From the NCBI RefSeq assembly GCF_007644045.2, contig NZ_VMDW02000135.1:1-64000 (forward strand): a DNA stretch of 64,000 bases. Direction: 5' to 3'. Of this stretch, positions 9,257 through 19,592 are shown one piece after another (the first letter of the stretch is position 1; each line of letters starts with the position of its first letter). Below the pieces are notes generated by a model. The model saw only the letters and a program-made list of their open reading frames with translations, ran no database searches and was not told the DNA's origin. A program made the position numbers and the translations under genes. The DNA comes from Vogesella urethralis. Its GTDB lineage: Bacteria; Pseudomonadota; Gammaproteobacteria; Burkholderiales; Chromobacteriaceae.

Positions 9257-9991
9257 TCAGGGCGTCACATCGTCGCGAAACGGCACCCAGCGGCCGTTAT
9301 CCAGCATCTGCAACGGGCGGTAGTGCTGTTTGTACACCATCTTGGGCGACGCCTTGATCCAGTAGCCCAGGTACACATGCGGCAACGCCAGCTGCTGCGC
9401 CAGTGCCACCTGCCACAGCACGTTGTACACGCCGTACGAGGCGCCAGGCACCTCGGGGTCGAAAAAGGTGTACACCGCCGACAGGCCGTCATCCAGCCGG
9501 TCGATCAGGCTGACCATGCGCAGCACGCCCTGCTCGCGAAACTCCACCAGAAAGCTGTCCACCCGGCTCTTCAGGATGAACTCGGCGTACTGCACCGGAT
9601 CGTCGTCCGACATGCCGCCCCCATCATGGCGCGCACGCTGGTAGCGATAGTACAGCTCGTAGTGCTCCTGCACGAAAGCCAGCGGCAGCATGCGAACTTC
9701 CAGCCCGTCATGCTGGCGCTGGGCGCGGCGCTGGCTGCGGTTGGGCAGGAACTGCGCCACCGGAATGCGCACCGGGATGCAGGCACGACAGTCATCGCAG
9801 TACGGCCGGTAGGTAAAGTGGCCGCTACGCCGGAAACCCAAGCCCACCAGGCGCGAGTACACGCTGCCGTCGATAGCGTCGGCAGGAATGGCTACCTGCG
9901 ACCGCGCCTGATGGCCGTCGAGGTAACTGCAGGGGTAAGGTGCCGTAGCGTAGAAATGGATTACGGCGATGGCGTCATCGCGATGGCTCAT
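9257..9991 (-). CDS. bpt: Aspartate/glutamate leucyltransferase (Bpt)
   Basis: Transfers leucine from Leu-tRNA to proteins starting with Asp or Glu, marking them for the N-end rule ClpS/ClpAP pathway. The 244-aa protein has the ATE family N-terminal [11 protein letters not shown], the cysteine motif [18 protein letters not shown] and the C-terminal [14 protein letters not shown]. The start [10 protein letters not shown] overlaps the 3' end of aat by 17 bases. A longer open frame upstream is the overlap with aat and not conserved sequence. Confidence 0.93.
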   Translation of the reverse strand: MSHRDDAIAVIHFYATAPYPCSYLDGHQARSQVAIPADAIDGSVYSRLVGLGFRRSGHFTYRPYCDDCRACIPVRIPVAQFLPNRSQRRAQRQHDGLEVRMLPLAFVQEHYELYYRYQRARHDGGGMSDDDPVQYAEFILKSRVDSFLVEFREQGVLRMVSLIDRLDDGLSAVYTFFDPEVPGASYGVYNVLWQVALAQQLALPHVYLGYWIKASPKMVYKQHYRPLQMLDNGRWVPFRDDVTP

Positions 9992-10679
9992 TGCGGAAGC
10001 TTTCCTGCCACATACCGGCGGGCTGTGGCTGACCGAGGGACGTTTCCAGTCTAGCAATAAATTCGTCGCGTGAAATCAGCTGTGCACCCAGGCTTTCCAG
10101 GTGCGGGGTGAACATCTGGCAATCCACCATGCCGAAACCGTGGCGCTGCAGGTGCTGCGCCATGGTGACAAAGGTGATCTTGGACGCGTCGGTCGCGCGG
10201 TGGAACATCGACTCGCCATAAAACATGCGGCCAACGGCCACGCCGTACAGGCCGCCGGCCAGGCGGCCGTCCTGCCAGAATTCATAAGAATGGGCGTGCC
10301 CCAGCCGGTGCAGTTCGGCGTAGGCGGCCACCATCTCGTCGGTAATCCAGGTGCCGTTCTGGCCGTCACGCGGCGCTGCGCAGGCACGCATTACCTGCTC
10401 GAATGCGGTATCGATGGTAATGCGGTAACGGCGATTGCGCATGGCCTTGGCCAAGGAGCGGGTTACCCGCACCTGCGATGGCTGCAGCACCATACGCTGC
10501 GAAGGCGACCACCACAAAATGGGGTCGCCAGGGGAAAACCAGGGAAACACCGCGCTGCGGTAAGCCGCCAGCAAACGGCCGGGCGACAGGTCGCCACCGG
10601 CCGCCAGCAAACCGTCCGGCTCGCGCAGGGCCTGCGTTACCGGCGGGAAGGCATGGGCAGCGCCCAGAACAGCGATCAT
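9975..10679 (-). CDS. aat: Leucyl/phenylalanyl-tRNA-protein transferase
   Basis: Adds Leu or Phe to N-terminal Arg or Lys, creating N-end rule degrons. The family signature is present: [56 protein letters not shown] and FYGESMF. The start [13 protein letters not shown] forms an ATGA overlap with the fur stop codon, so its translation is probably coupled to fur. Length (234 aa) is normal. Confidence 0.95.
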   Translation of the reverse strand: MIAVLGAAHAFPPVTQALREPDGLLAAGGDLSPGRLLAAYRSAVFPWFSPGDPILWWSPSQRMVLQPSQVRVTRSLAKAMRNRRYRITIDTAFEQVMRACAAPRDGQNGTWITDEMVAAYAELHRLGHAHSYEFWQDGRLAGGLYGVAVGRMFYGESMFHRATDASKITFVTMAQHLQRHGFGMVDCQMFTPHLESLGAQLISRDEFIARLETSLGQPQPAGMWQESFRNEPSR

Positions 10680-11113
10680 CGCTTGAAGGTTTTGGGCTCG
10701 CAGTTCACGCAGTCGCTGCATTCGCCGTACAGGTACAGCGAGTGGTCCTTGATGCGGAAGCCGTGCTGTTCGGCAATACGGTCTTGCAGGGCTTCGATTT
10801 CCGGGTCGTAAAACTCGGTTACCTTGCCGCAGCGGTAGCACACCATGTGATCGTGGTGGCCACCCTGGTTCAGCTCGTATACCGCTTTGCCCGATTCGAA
10901 ATGGTGGCGGATCAGGATGCCGGCCTGCTCGAACTGGGTCAGCACGCGGTAAATGGTGGCCAGGCCGATATCGGCATCTTCGGCGATCAGCTTCTTGTAA
11001 ACGTCTTCCGCCGACATATGGCGTTCTTCGCTGGTCTCGAACAGGTCGAGAATGCGCAGGCGGGGACCGGTGGCTTTCAGGCCGATGCCCTTCAGGTGGC
11101 TGGCTTTGTTCAT
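10676..11113 (-). CDS. fur: Ferric uptake regulator Fur
   Basis: Fe(II)-dependent repressor of iron uptake genes. A winged helix ([43 protein letters not shown]) is followed by the dimerisation and metal domain with [13 protein letters not shown] and the structural cysteine pair ECSDC. It has 145 aa. It is divergent from bamE, as in many proteobacteria, with 83 bases between the start codons. It overlaps aat by 4 bases, giving a fur-aat-bpt string. I see no convincing 19-bp Fur box in the short promoter region. Confidence 0.97.
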   Translation of the reverse strand: MNKASHLKGIGLKATGPRLRILDLFETSEERHMSAEDVYKKLIAEDADIGLATIYRVLTQFEQAGILIRHHFESGKAVYELNQGGHHDHMVCYRCGKVTEFYDPEIEALQDRIAEQHGFRIKDHSLYLYGECSDCVNCEPKTFKR

Positions 11114-11196
11114 GTGGGGTTCTTATATCGTGGTTGGCGGTCTTCCAGTATGATAAAACCTTTTCACCGATTCCCCAACTGTGACCCTAGGCACCC

Positions 11197-11583
11197 ATGG
11201 TTAAGATGCTCAAGTCCCTCCCCCTGCTCGCTGTGCTGTTCCTTACCGCCTGCAGCTCGTTCAACCCCACCACGTGGCTGACGGCGCACCGCATGGACAT
11301 CCAGCAGGGCAACTACGTGACCGAGGACGCGGTAGCCCGCGTCAAGCCTGGCATGACCCGTCCACAGGTAAAATTCCTGCTGGGCACCCCGCTGCTGGCC
11401 GATATCTTCCACGGTGACCGCTGGGATTACACCTACCGCATCGAAAAGCCGGGCAAACCGACAGAAGAAAAGCAGTTGACCGTCTACTTCAGCAAGGACG
11501 TGGTGACCCGTGTCGAGGGGCAGGCCTTCCCTGCCCTGCGCCCCACCCTGGATAATACCAACCCCAATGCCGGACAAAGATAA
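11197..11583 (+). CDS. bamE: Outer membrane protein assembly factor BamE (SmpA/OmlA)
   Basis: Small lipoprotein of the Bam complex that folds beta-barrel proteins into the outer membrane. A signal peptide ends in the lipobox LTAC with C19 as the lipidated residue. The SmpA/OmlA domain follows, with VKPGMTRPQVKFLLGTP and the WDYTY strand. It has 128 aa from the first ATG; the ATG three codons later is an equally possible start. The position divergent from fur and upstream of dapB supports the call. Confidence 0.93.
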   Translation: MVKMLKSLPLLAVLFLTACSSFNPTTWLTAHRMDIQQGNYVTEDAVARVKPGMTRPQVKFLLGTPLLADIFHGDRWDYTYRIEKPGKPTEEKQLTVYFSKDVVTRVEGQAFPALRPTLDNTNPNAGQR

Positions 11584-12393
<810 letters not shown>

Positions 12394-12412
12394 GCCCCCC
12401 TGCACCACGCAG

Positions 12413-12438
12413 AAGCCAGCCCGCGGGCTGGCTTTTTT
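12413..12438 (+). terminator. Rho-independent terminator of bamE-dapB
   Basis: AGCCAGCCC pairs with GGGCTGGCT around a two-base loop and runs into a T tract. Confidence 0.92.
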
Positions 12439-12589
12439 CATGGCTGGCGGTTTGTGTCTGATGCATGAGCGATTGGACTTCGCAGCACCCACTCAATCGT
12501 CAGCACTCAATCTAAGCTATTGATCCGGCTATTAAAGCGACATACCGGCAAAAAGTGCATTTACTATTACACAATTAGGCCAAACCTAA

Positions 12590-12688
12590 GGATGGTCTGA
12601 ATAAGTGGCCGATTCCAATATTGGCACACCATAACACATTGATTATATTGTGCCAATATTTTTACGCAGGGACTTGTTCAGACCTTCC
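12590..12688. mobile_element. IS5-like MITE, 99 bp, with CTAA target duplications
   Basis: Terminal inverted repeats GGATGGTCTGAATAAGT (12590-12606) and the complement of GGAAGGTCTGAACAAGT (12672-12688) match at 15 of 17 positions. CTAA sits directly outside both ends (12586-12589 and 12689-12692), the YTAR duplication typical of IS5-family elements. An inner perfect 12-bp inverted repeat, AATATTGGCACA (12617-12628 and 12649-12660), gives a long hairpin. There is no coding capacity. Confidence 0.85.
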
Positions 12689-13126
12689 CTAAGAGTCTGT
12701 GGAAACTAATGAACTATATATCATAGCAGCCATAGCATAGTTGATTTCATGTTTACCATGCGGTGTAGATTTTACAAACAGCCTAATTTCTTCAGGCGAG
12801 AAAGAAAAATTCCTTGGCAATTTTAGCTTTCGTTTCACTGCACCATCTGCAGAATTACACTGCCCACAAATTACAACCGCAGGAAACCGAGAAATACCTT
12901 GCTCAGAACATCCAACAGAATGATCATGATGCCGATGCAGAGCAGCGACCCAACCCATAAAAGCATTTGGTGAATTAGGAAATCTTTTCGTCCACCGCAT
13001 AATCTGATACTTAGTGCGCCCACACCCGGGACACAACCAATCATCCCCAGCCGCGCACCAAAGATGTCTATAGTGGAGCCCATCGTGAAGCTGATAGTCT
13101 TCTTCCGTTGGAACACGTACACTCAT
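12689..13126 (-). CDS. HNH-like zinc-finger protein, possible nuclease
   Basis: A 145-aa protein from the ATG; a GTG four codons upstream is an alternative. It has WLCPGCGR, then HRHHDHS, then ICGQCNSADGAVKRKLKL and FSFSPEEI. The two CxxC pairs around an HHDH motif resemble a treble-clef HNH nuclease fold. Target and role are unknown. Codon use is AT-rich compared with the neighbours, consistent with transfer. The stop codon TAG lies in the right-hand CTAA target duplication of the adjacent MITE, but the protein end is unchanged by that insertion. It could be a toxin-like effector or a small homing-type nuclease; I favour a putative HNH protein only. Confidence 0.6.
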   Translation of the reverse strand: MSVRVPTEEDYQLHDGLHYRHLWCAAGDDWLCPGCGRTKYQIMRWTKRFPNSPNAFMGWVAALHRHHDHSVGCSEQGISRFPAVVICGQCNSADGAVKRKLKLPRNFSFSPEEIRLFVKSTPHGKHEINYAMAAMIYSSLVSTDS

Positions 13127-13237
13127 AATATCTAGCACTTATTTAACAGAATTAACGAAGGGTCTTATTGCATGCTAACTGTCACACGCAGTTACCTTAC
13201 CTGATCCGACCATTGCCTTTCGCAACACAATACCATG

Positions 13238-13687
13238 TTAAGAAGTCACATCAGGCCTCATCAGCGTTATCAATTCAATACCATCCCTTTCTGAGGAGTA
13301 CTGCACGTGAAGAACGTGAGTGGGAAAATTGAAACAATCCCACCCACCATACTCACCCAGGATTGGATCATAAAATTTTTCTCTACTGCCTGACGGTTCA
13401 CCAAATCTATTCCTCACCTCAAGGCGTCCAAATGAGAATGGCAAATCATCGAAGCCACTATCAAACGGCGGACTCGCCTTGGAAGACAAGAATATTGCCA
13501 AAACAACATCATCACCATCCGAAGCAAATGACAGGCCCCGCCTCGAGAAAATATAGTCATTCCGATACGAATAACTACCATGCCTCGCAACCTTCCTAAA
13601 TTTCCAGTCTTTACAAAAATCATCAGCAAGAATGGCAGATGATTTGCAACCCAGATACTTCGATACAGAAAAAATAGAATACTTCAT
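13238..13687 (-). CDS. Hypothetical protein, possible immunity-type protein
   Basis: A 149-aa soluble protein that I do not recognise by name. It is rich in aromatic residues, with RFGEPSGSREK, LGEYGGWDCFNFPTHVLHVQYS and IELITLM in its second half, a pattern I associate with polymorphic-toxin immunity-like hypotheticals. It lies between the HNH-like gene and the Imm26-like gene on the same strand and shares their AT-rich codon use. No catalytic motif is evident. Confidence 0.55.
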   Translation of the reverse strand: MKYSIFSVSKYLGCKSSAILADDFCKDWKFRKVARHGSYSYRNDYIFSRRGLSFASDGDDVVLAIFLSSKASPPFDSGFDDLPFSFGRLEVRNRFGEPSGSREKFYDPILGEYGGWDCFNFPTHVLHVQYSSERDGIELITLMRPDVTS

Positions 13688-13764
13688 AAATCTACCAACA
13701 CAAAATGACTATCCCGAACAAAGCCATCTCTAGCTTTCGCCGAACCTAAATAAGTATGCAGCAG

Positions 13765-13801
13765 GTAGCCCGGATAAGGCACAGCCACATCCGGGGGTTA
13801 T
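13765..13801. repeat. REP-like palindromic unit, copy 1
   Basis: CCCGGAT, AAGGCACAGCCAC and ATCCGGG form a short stem-loop very like the generic proteobacterial REP unit. The sequence is shared with 14434-14470, and some similarity continues on the 3' side (CAACnTnACCnGG). Confidence 0.7.
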
Positions 13802-13917
13802 CTCTAGGATCAACTTAACCTGGTCGAGACACCCCGCTCGCCCACGAATACGCCGCTGGCTTATTCTGGCCACACTCTTACTTCAAATGCAAAAATTACC
13901 CTATCAAACATCAGGTA

Positions 13918-14379
13918 TTATCTTGGATCGTACTCTGGGCTCCATCCAGATTCTATGCGTTCAATGAGGAATGTATCATTCCATACACCAAGAATGGATA
14001 ACCGCCTCTGCTCTGCAGTCAAGCTCCCCATCATCCACTCATTCTCTCCATCCCACAGCCACCAATTGGCTACCTTACCAGTAGATGGATCAACAACCCC
14101 CGAGCGAAATACTGGAAACCGCTTTGCCTCCAGTGGAATTGCAACATTAGCAACCACCGAAACAATTCCTTGCTTCACCGCCGCACTCAATGGAAAAAAG
14201 CACATAAACCTAGGCTCATCCATAACAAGAAACTCGAAATCAATCGGCCTAGAATCGGAAATAACTGAAAACACCCGCAACAATGCTCCATACTGCTTGT
14301 GCTTGTGCGTATACTGCGCATAAGCCAAACCATTTCTTGTTTTTATCTCTACCACATCACCAATTTTCAAACCAGCCAT
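13918..14379 (-). CDS. Immunity protein 26 (Imm26) family
   Basis: A 153-aa protein with the Imm26 layout: IGDVVEIKTRNGLAYAQYTHKHKQYGALLRVF at the N-terminus, then FFPLSAAVKQGIV, FPVFRSGVVDPSTGKVANWWLWDGENEW and GVWNDTFLIERI near the end. Imm26 proteins neutralise C-terminal toxin domains of polymorphic toxins. No toxin gene is nearby, so this is an orphan immunity gene or one kept against toxins of neighbouring cells. The start MAGLKIGDVV is chosen because family similarity begins there; the open frame extends 18 codons upstream. It is flanked by REP-like units. Confidence 0.75.
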   Translation of the reverse strand: MAGLKIGDVVEIKTRNGLAYAQYTHKHKQYGALLRVFSVISDSRPIDFEFLVMDEPRFMCFFPLSAAVKQGIVSVVANVAIPLEAKRFPVFRSGVVDPSTGKVANWWLWDGENEWMMGSLTAEQRRLSILGVWNDTFLIERIESGWSPEYDPR

Positions 14380-14433
14380 ATCAAAACCCTGAATATTTAG
14401 CGTTTTTCTATATTCCCACAACCGTATCAGCAC

Positions 14434-14470
14434 CTAACCCGGATAAGGGCATAGCCGCATCCGGGGTTAG
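14434..14470. repeat. REP-like palindromic unit, copy 2
   Basis: CTAACCCGGAT and ATCCGGGGTTAG form an 11-bp stem with one bulge; same family as copy 1. Confidence 0.7.
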
Positions 14471-14581
14471 CTCCGGCACCAACCTGACCAGGCCATTACA
14501 TCCCAGCACGCTGTTAAAATCTTGGTAGACGCAGCCTGCGGCCTTACCACCCTACCCCCACATCATACCGCCACGCCATGA

Positions 14582-14613
14582 CAAAAGGGCAAGCCCGCAG
14601 GCTTGCCCTTTTG
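14582..14613. terminator. Perfect 14-bp hairpin, bidirectional terminator
   Basis: CAAAAGGGCAAGCC and its exact complement flank the loop CGCA, with A and T tracts at the stem base. It could stop transcription in either direction between ureJ and the island. Confidence 0.85.
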
Positions 14614-14639
14614 GTTACCGCTGCAACGCTACCGTGCAG

Positions 14640-14862
14640 CCATTTGGCGGCCAACGCTGTCGCGACGGCACGCTGCTAGGCACGGCCTGCGGCCTTTGCC
14701 AACCCTACCAAGCCAACATTGGCCGCAATGGTGACTAACCGTGCCACGGCGCGTAGGGTGGGCAAAGCGCAGCGTGCCCACCATACCCCGCCACCACAGA
14801 CAACGGTGGGCACGGCCGTTGGCCTTTGCCCACCCTACCAGGCCAACGTTGGCCGCCAGCCC
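14640..14862. repeat. Cluster of GTAGGGTGGGCAAAG-type intergenic repeats
   Basis: The region after ureJ contains TAGGGTGGGCAAAGC...GCGTGCCCACC (14753-14782) and an inverted partner GGTGGGCACGGCC...TTTGCCCACCCTA (14805-14840). A related half unit, GCCTTTGCCAACCCTACCAAGCCAAC, lies near 14692-14717; it is written here only as a position marker with ends GCCTTTGCC and AGCCAAC. No gene is supported. Confidence 0.6.
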
Positions 14863-15424
14863 TTACAGCGTGCCCACCAGCAGCAGTGCGCCCGAGGCGG
14901 CGATGGCGGCACCCAGCGCACGCAGCAACATGGCGCTGCGCAGCGTACCCTGACCGACTGCCACGCCGGCAATGTGCAGCAGGGCGCTGGCCAGCATGAA
15001 GCCGGCGGCGTAGGCGGCACCGCTGGCGTCGGCCGGCATTTCCAGGCCGTGGGCTACGCCGTGGTATAGCGCAAAGCCAGCGATGGCAGCCATGGCCAAC
15101 AGGCGTGGCGGGCGCGCCAGTGCGGCCACCAGCAGGCCGCTAAGCAATACCGACAGTGCGATGCCGCTTTCCAGCCACGGCAGTGCCACACCGGCTACGC
15201 CCAGCGCCGCGCCAGCGGCCAGCATCAGCACGAATAGTGCCGGGCCTTGCCAGCGCGCGTGGCCGCCCAGCTGCGCCGACCACAGGCCGACGGCGAACAT
15301 GGCCAACAGGTGGTCCAGGCCAGAAAACGGGTGGCCAAAGCCGTGGGCAAAACCGTCGGCACCGTGGCCGGTGTGGGCCTGGGCGAGGCCCGCCGCAGTA
15401 GCCAGCAGGATAAATAGCAGGGGT

Positions 15425-15432
<8 letters not shown>
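14863..15432 (-). CDS. ureJ: HupE/UreJ family nickel permease
   Basis: A 189-aa inner-membrane protein with a signal-like first helix ([17 protein letters not shown]), then HTGHG and the HupE/UreJ signature [24 protein letters not shown], and about six hydrophobic helices. UreJ/HupE proteins supply nickel for urease or hydrogenase. It is the last gene of the urease operon and overlaps ureG by 8 bases. The start MRKPLLF follows GAGCTCACC. Confidence 0.9.
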
Positions 15433-16060
<628 letters not shown>

Positions 16061-16077
16061 GCTGTGTCCTCTTTTGA

Positions 16078-16755
16078 TCAAGACCGGAACAACCGGCTGT
16101 ATTGGGTTTCGTGTTTCTGCGCCACCCAGGCGTACAGGGGGGCGAAATTGCTGATGTCGTCTTCCGGCAGCTGCCAGGCGCGGGCGGCGGCGGTGGCGAG
16201 CTCCGGTAGCAGGCTGGAGATCAGGCGCTGGCCGGCGCTCTGCCCCATCGGCATGGCCTTCATCAGTACCATCACCTGATTTTCCAGCCAGCCCCACAGC
16301 CAGGCTTCCAGCGCCTGCTCGCCCGGCAATTGCAGGCAGCGGGCAGCCAAGGCCCACGCCACCGGCAGGCTCAGCGCCTCGCCAGCCGGCCACAAAGCAG
16401 CATCGCCGCCTTCGGGCAGGTCCAGCAGCAGCTGGCGTAGCGAGTAGCCCATCTGCGTGCTTTCCAGCACCTGCTCGCGGCTGTCGCGGCTGGCCAGCAG
16501 CTGCTCGTTAAGGCGCTGCAACGCGGCCACGTCGCCATCGGCTGCCGCGCGGCAGCAGGCGGCCAGCACGGCGCCGTCAAATTGCGCCATCGGGCCGGCC
16601 AGCAGGTCGGCCAGCCAGCGCTGGGCGCTGGCTTCGTCGTGTACCAGGCCCAGGTCGAGCGCGGTTTCCATGCCTTGCGAGTAGCTGTAGCCGCCAATCG
16701 GCAAGCCGGGGCTGGCCAGGCGCAGCAGTTGCAGGCGGGTGGCGGTGGCGCTCAT
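16078..16755 (-). CDS. ureF: Urease accessory protein UreF
   Basis: All-helical chaperone that bridges UreD-urease and UreG and gates nickel insertion. The conserved N-terminal region [20 protein letters not shown] and the C-terminal [12 protein letters not shown] are present. It has 225 aa. Its ATG overlaps the ureE stop codon by 4 bases (ATGA). Confidence 0.95.
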   Translation of the reverse strand: MSATATRLQLLRLASPGLPIGGYSYSQGMETALDLGLVHDEASAQRWLADLLAGPMAQFDGAVLAACCRAAADGDVAALQRLNEQLLASRDSREQVLESTQMGYSLRQLLLDLPEGGDAALWPAGEALSLPVAWALAARCLQLPGEQALEAWLWGWLENQVMVLMKAMPMGQSAGQRLISSLLPELATAAARAWQLPEDDISNFAPLYAWVAQKHETQYSRLFRS

Positions 16756-17249
16756 GGCTGGCCCTCGAACTGGTGGATTTTCGGCGCGTAGTGGAACGCC
16801 GCCTCCTGTCCGTGCGAATGATGATGGCCGCCACCGTAGGCGCCGTGCTCCGGCGAGAAGCCGGCGACCAACCTTTCCACCTGCAGGCCCATCTGCTGCA
16901 GCATGTCGGCCAGCACGTCGTCCTGCAGCAGGCGCAGCCAGCCGGCGCCGACTTCCACTTTCACGTGGCGGTTGCCCAGGTGGTAGGCCGCGCGCGCCAG
17001 CGTTACCGCGTCGTGGCAGGCCACGTGCAGCAGCGGCTCGGCGGCGGCTACCACGCGCACGCAGCGGCCGTCGTCGGCCTGCAGCAGGTCGCCATCGCGC
17101 AGCGGCGGGCTGCCCGGCGGCAGCATCACGCCCACTTCTTCGCCGGCGGCGCTACGGGTGAGCAGCCGCGTCTTGCAGCGGCGGTCAAAATCCAGCACCA
17201 GCTGGTCGGCCGGCTGGCCGCCGCTGGCGTGTTGTCGCAATACCAGCAT
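16752..17249 (-). CDS. ureE: Urease accessory nickel chaperone UreE
   Basis: Nickel-binding chaperone of 165 aa. It has an N-terminal peptide-binding domain (LTRSAAGEEVGVMLPPG) and a metal-binding domain with AYHLGNRHVKVEV, whose histidine is the dimer nickel site, followed by LADMLQQMGLQVE. The C-terminal histidine stretch is short (GGGHHHSHG). It follows ureC after 9 bases. Confidence 0.94.
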   Translation of the reverse strand: MLVLRQHASGGQPADQLVLDFDRRCKTRLLTRSAAGEEVGVMLPPGSPPLRDGDLLQADDGRCVRVVAAAEPLLHVACHDAVTLARAAYHLGNRHVKVEVGAGWLRLLQDDVLADMLQQMGLQVERLVAGFSPEHGAYGGGHHHSHGQEAAFHYAPKIHQFEGQP

Positions 17250-17258
17250 GCTGGGCTC

Positions 17259-18959
17259 CTAGAACAGAAAGTAACGCTGCGCCATCGGCAGCACACTGGC
17301 CGGCTCGCACCACAGCAGTTCGCCGTCGGCGCGCACCTGGTAGTTTTGCGGGTCCACCTCGATCACCGGCAGGTAGTCGTTGTGGATGAGGTCGGTTTTC
17401 TGCACGCTGCGGCAGCCTTGCACCGCCACCAGCCGCTTCTTCAGCCCCAGCGCCTCGCCCACGCCGGCGGCCAGCGCCGCCTGCGACACAAAAGTGACGC
17501 TGCCGGCGGCAATGGCGCCGCCGTAGGCGCCGAACATCGGCCGGTAATGCACCGGCTGCGGCGTGGGGATGCTGGCGTTGGCGTCGCCCATCGCGGCGGC
17601 GGCGATGATGCCGCCCTTCAGGATCAGGCTGGGCTTCACGCCAAAGAACGCCGGCCGCCAGATCACCAGGTCGGCCAGCTTGCCTACCTCCACGCTGCCC
17701 ACCTCGTGGGCAACGCCGTGGGTAATGGCCGGGTTGATGGTGTACTTGGCCAGGTAGCGCTTGATGCGGGCGTTGTCGTTGCCGGGGCCGTCGCCCGGCA
17801 GCGGGCCGCGCTGCTGCTTCATCTTGTCGGCGGTTTGCCAGCAGCGCAGGATGGTTTCGCCGACGCGGCCCATGGCCTGGCTGTCGGACGACATCATGGC
17901 GAAAGCGCCCAGGTCGTGCAGGATGTCTTCGGCGGCGATGGTTTCGCGGCGGATGCGGCTTTCGGCAAAGGCCACGTCTTCGGCGATGGCCGGGTCCAGG
18001 TGATGGCACACCATCAGCATATCCAGGTGCTCGTCGATGGTGTTGACGGTAAACGGCCGCGTCGGGTTGGTGGAGCTGGGCAGGACGTTACGTTGGCCGC
18101 AGGCCTTGATGATGTCCGGCGCGTGGCCGCCGCCGGCGCCTTCGGTATGGTAGGTGTGGATGGTGCGGCCCTTGAACGCGGCCAGCGTGGCCTCGATGAA
18201 GCCGCCTTCGTTCAGCGTGTCGGTGTGGATAGCTACCTGCACGTCCATCTCGTCGGCCACGCTCAGGCAGTTGTCGATGGCGGCCGGCGTGGTACCCCAG
18301 TCTTCGTGCAGTTTCAGGCCGATGGCGCCAGCGCGTACTTGCTCGCGCAGCGGCTCCGGCAGGCTGGCGTTGCCCTTGCCGGTAAAGCCCAGGTTCATCG
18401 GAAACGCCTCGGCGGCTTTCAGCATCTGCGCCATATGCCACGGCCCCGGCGTGCAGGTGGTGGCATTGGTGCCGGTGGCCGGGCCGGTGCCGCCGCCTAT
18501 CATGGTGGTGACGCCGGACATCAGCGCTTCGTCGATCTGCTGCGGGCAGATGAAGTGGATGTGGGTGTCGATGCCGCCGGCGGTGACGATCATGCCCTCG
18601 GCGGCGATGATCTCGGTGGAGGCGCCGATCACGATGTCCACGCCAGGCTGGATGTCCGGGTTGCCGGCCTTGCCGATGGCGGCGATGCGGCCGTTTTTCA
18701 GCGCGATATCGGCCTTCACGATGCCCCAGTGGTCCAGGATCAGCGCGTTGGTCAGCACCGTGTCGGCCACCTCGGCCGCCAGCGCCTGGCTCTGGCCCAT
18801 GCCGTCGCGGATGACCTTGCCACCGCCGAATTTCACCTCTTCGCCGTACACGGTGTAATCGTGCTCCACCTCGGCCAGCAAGCCGGTATCGGCCAGCCGC
18901 ACGCGGTCGCCGGTGGTGGGGCCGAACATCTCGGCGTATGCCTGTCTGCTGATTTTCAT
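17259..18959 (-). CDS. ureC: Urease alpha subunit
   Basis: Catalytic subunit; hydrolyses urea to ammonia and carbamate in the cytoplasm. The bis-nickel ligands are visible: HIHF (about H134/H136), the carbamylated lysine in GLKLHEDWG (about 217), H in AIHTDTLNE (about 246), H in [11 protein letters not shown] (about 272) and the D in the flap-downstream [10 protein letters not shown] region (about 360). The mobile flap histidine is in [20 protein letters not shown]. It has 566 aa, the expected length. It overlaps ureB by 4 bases. Confidence 0.98.
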   Translation of the reverse strand: MKISRQAYAEMFGPTTGDRVRLADTGLLAEVEHDYTVYGEEVKFGGGKVIRDGMGQSQALAAEVADTVLTNALILDHWGIVKADIALKNGRIAAIGKAGNPDIQPGVDIVIGASTEIIAAEGMIVTAGGIDTHIHFICPQQIDEALMSGVTTMIGGGTGPATGTNATTCTPGPWHMAQMLKAAEAFPMNLGFTGKGNASLPEPLREQVRAGAIGLKLHEDWGTTPAAIDNCLSVADEMDVQVAIHTDTLNEGGFIEATLAAFKGRTIHTYHTEGAGGGHAPDIIKACGQRNVLPSSTNPTRPFTVNTIDEHLDMLMVCHHLDPAIAEDVAFAESRIRRETIAAEDILHDLGAFAMMSSDSQAMGRVGETILRCWQTADKMKQQRGPLPGDGPGNDNARIKRYLAKYTINPAITHGVAHEVGSVEVGKLADLVIWRPAFFGVKPSLILKGGIIAAAAMGDANASIPTPQPVHYRPMFGAYGGAIAAGSVTFVSQAALAAGVGEALGLKKRLVAVQGCRSVQKTDLIHNDYLPVIEVDPQNYQVRADGELLWCEPASVLPMAQRYFLF

Positions 18960-19261
18960 AATGCCCCCATCACCTTGCCCTGAAAGCCGTACACGCGGCG
19001 CAGGCCGTCCAGCGCCACCAGTTCCACGGTGCGCGTCTGGCCCGGCTCGAAACGCACGGCGGTGCCGGCCGCGATGTTCAAGCGGAAGCCGCGCGCCGCG
19101 TCGCGGTCGAACAGCAGCGCGTTGTTGACCTCGGCAAAGTGGTAGTGCGAGCCCACCTGTACCGGGCGGTCGCCGCTATTGGAAACCGGCAGCGTCAGCG
19201 TGGCGCGGCCAGCGTTGAGTTCGATCTCGCCGTCGGCGGCGAGGATTTCTCCGGGGATCAT
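18956..19261 (-). CDS. ureB: Urease beta subunit
   Basis: Structural subunit of the (alpha-beta-gamma)3 enzyme. It starts [18 protein letters not shown] and contains [20 protein letters not shown] and [19 protein letters not shown], all typical. It has 101 aa and is a separate gene from ureA, as in most proteobacteria. Confidence 0.96.
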   Translation of the reverse strand: MIPGEILAADGEIELNAGRATLTLPVSNSGDRPVQVGSHYHFAEVNNALLFDRDAARGFRLNIAAGTAVRFEPGQTRTVELVALDGLRRVYGFQGKVMGAL

Positions 19262-19270
19262 GGCCGGCTC

Positions 19271-19573
19271 CTAGACGATGGGTTGGTGGACCGTCACCAG
19301 CTTGGTGCCATCGGGAAAGGTGGCTTCTACCTGGATATCCGGAATCATCTCCGCCACGCCGTCCATCACGTCGTGGCGGGTCAGCAGCGTGGTGCCGTAG
19401 TGCATCAGCGCGGCCACGCTCTGGCCGTCGCGCGCCCCTTCCATGATGGCGGCGCTGATGAAGGCCACGGCTTCCGGGTAGTTCAGCTTCAGGCCACGCG
19501 CGCGGCGGCGTTCGGCCAGCAAGGCGGCGGTAAAGATCAGCAGCTTGTCCTTCTCGCGGGGGGTCAGTTCCAT
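19271..19573 (-). CDS. ureA: Urease gamma subunit
   Basis: Smallest urease subunit, 100 aa. It begins [23 protein letters not shown], followed by [18 protein letters not shown] and the C-terminal [15 protein letters not shown], all diagnostic. It lies 19 bases after ureD and 9 bases before ureB. Confidence 0.97.
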   Translation of the reverse strand: MELTPREKDKLLIFTAALLAERRRARGLKLNYPEAVAFISAAIMEGARDGQSVAALMHYGTTLLTRHDVMDGVAEMIPDIQVEATFPDGTKLVTVHQPIV

Positions 19574-19592
19574 AACAGTCCTTGGGTAGCGG

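Noticed and set aside
11114-11196. A Fur box between fur and bamE
   Set aside because: No sequence resembling the 19-bp GATAATGATAATCATTATC consensus could be aligned with confidence.
12440-14862. A CRISPR array or prophage in the AT-rich island
   Set aside because: The repeats are only two REP-like units, a MITE and a few GTAGGG-type units; there are no regularly spaced repeats, no cas genes, integrase or phage structural genes.
16773-18983. A 736-codon open frame opposite ureC and ureE
   Set aside because: Antisense shadow of ureC; the residues are a His/Gly/Val-rich artefact and every catalytic motif of urease is on the other strand.
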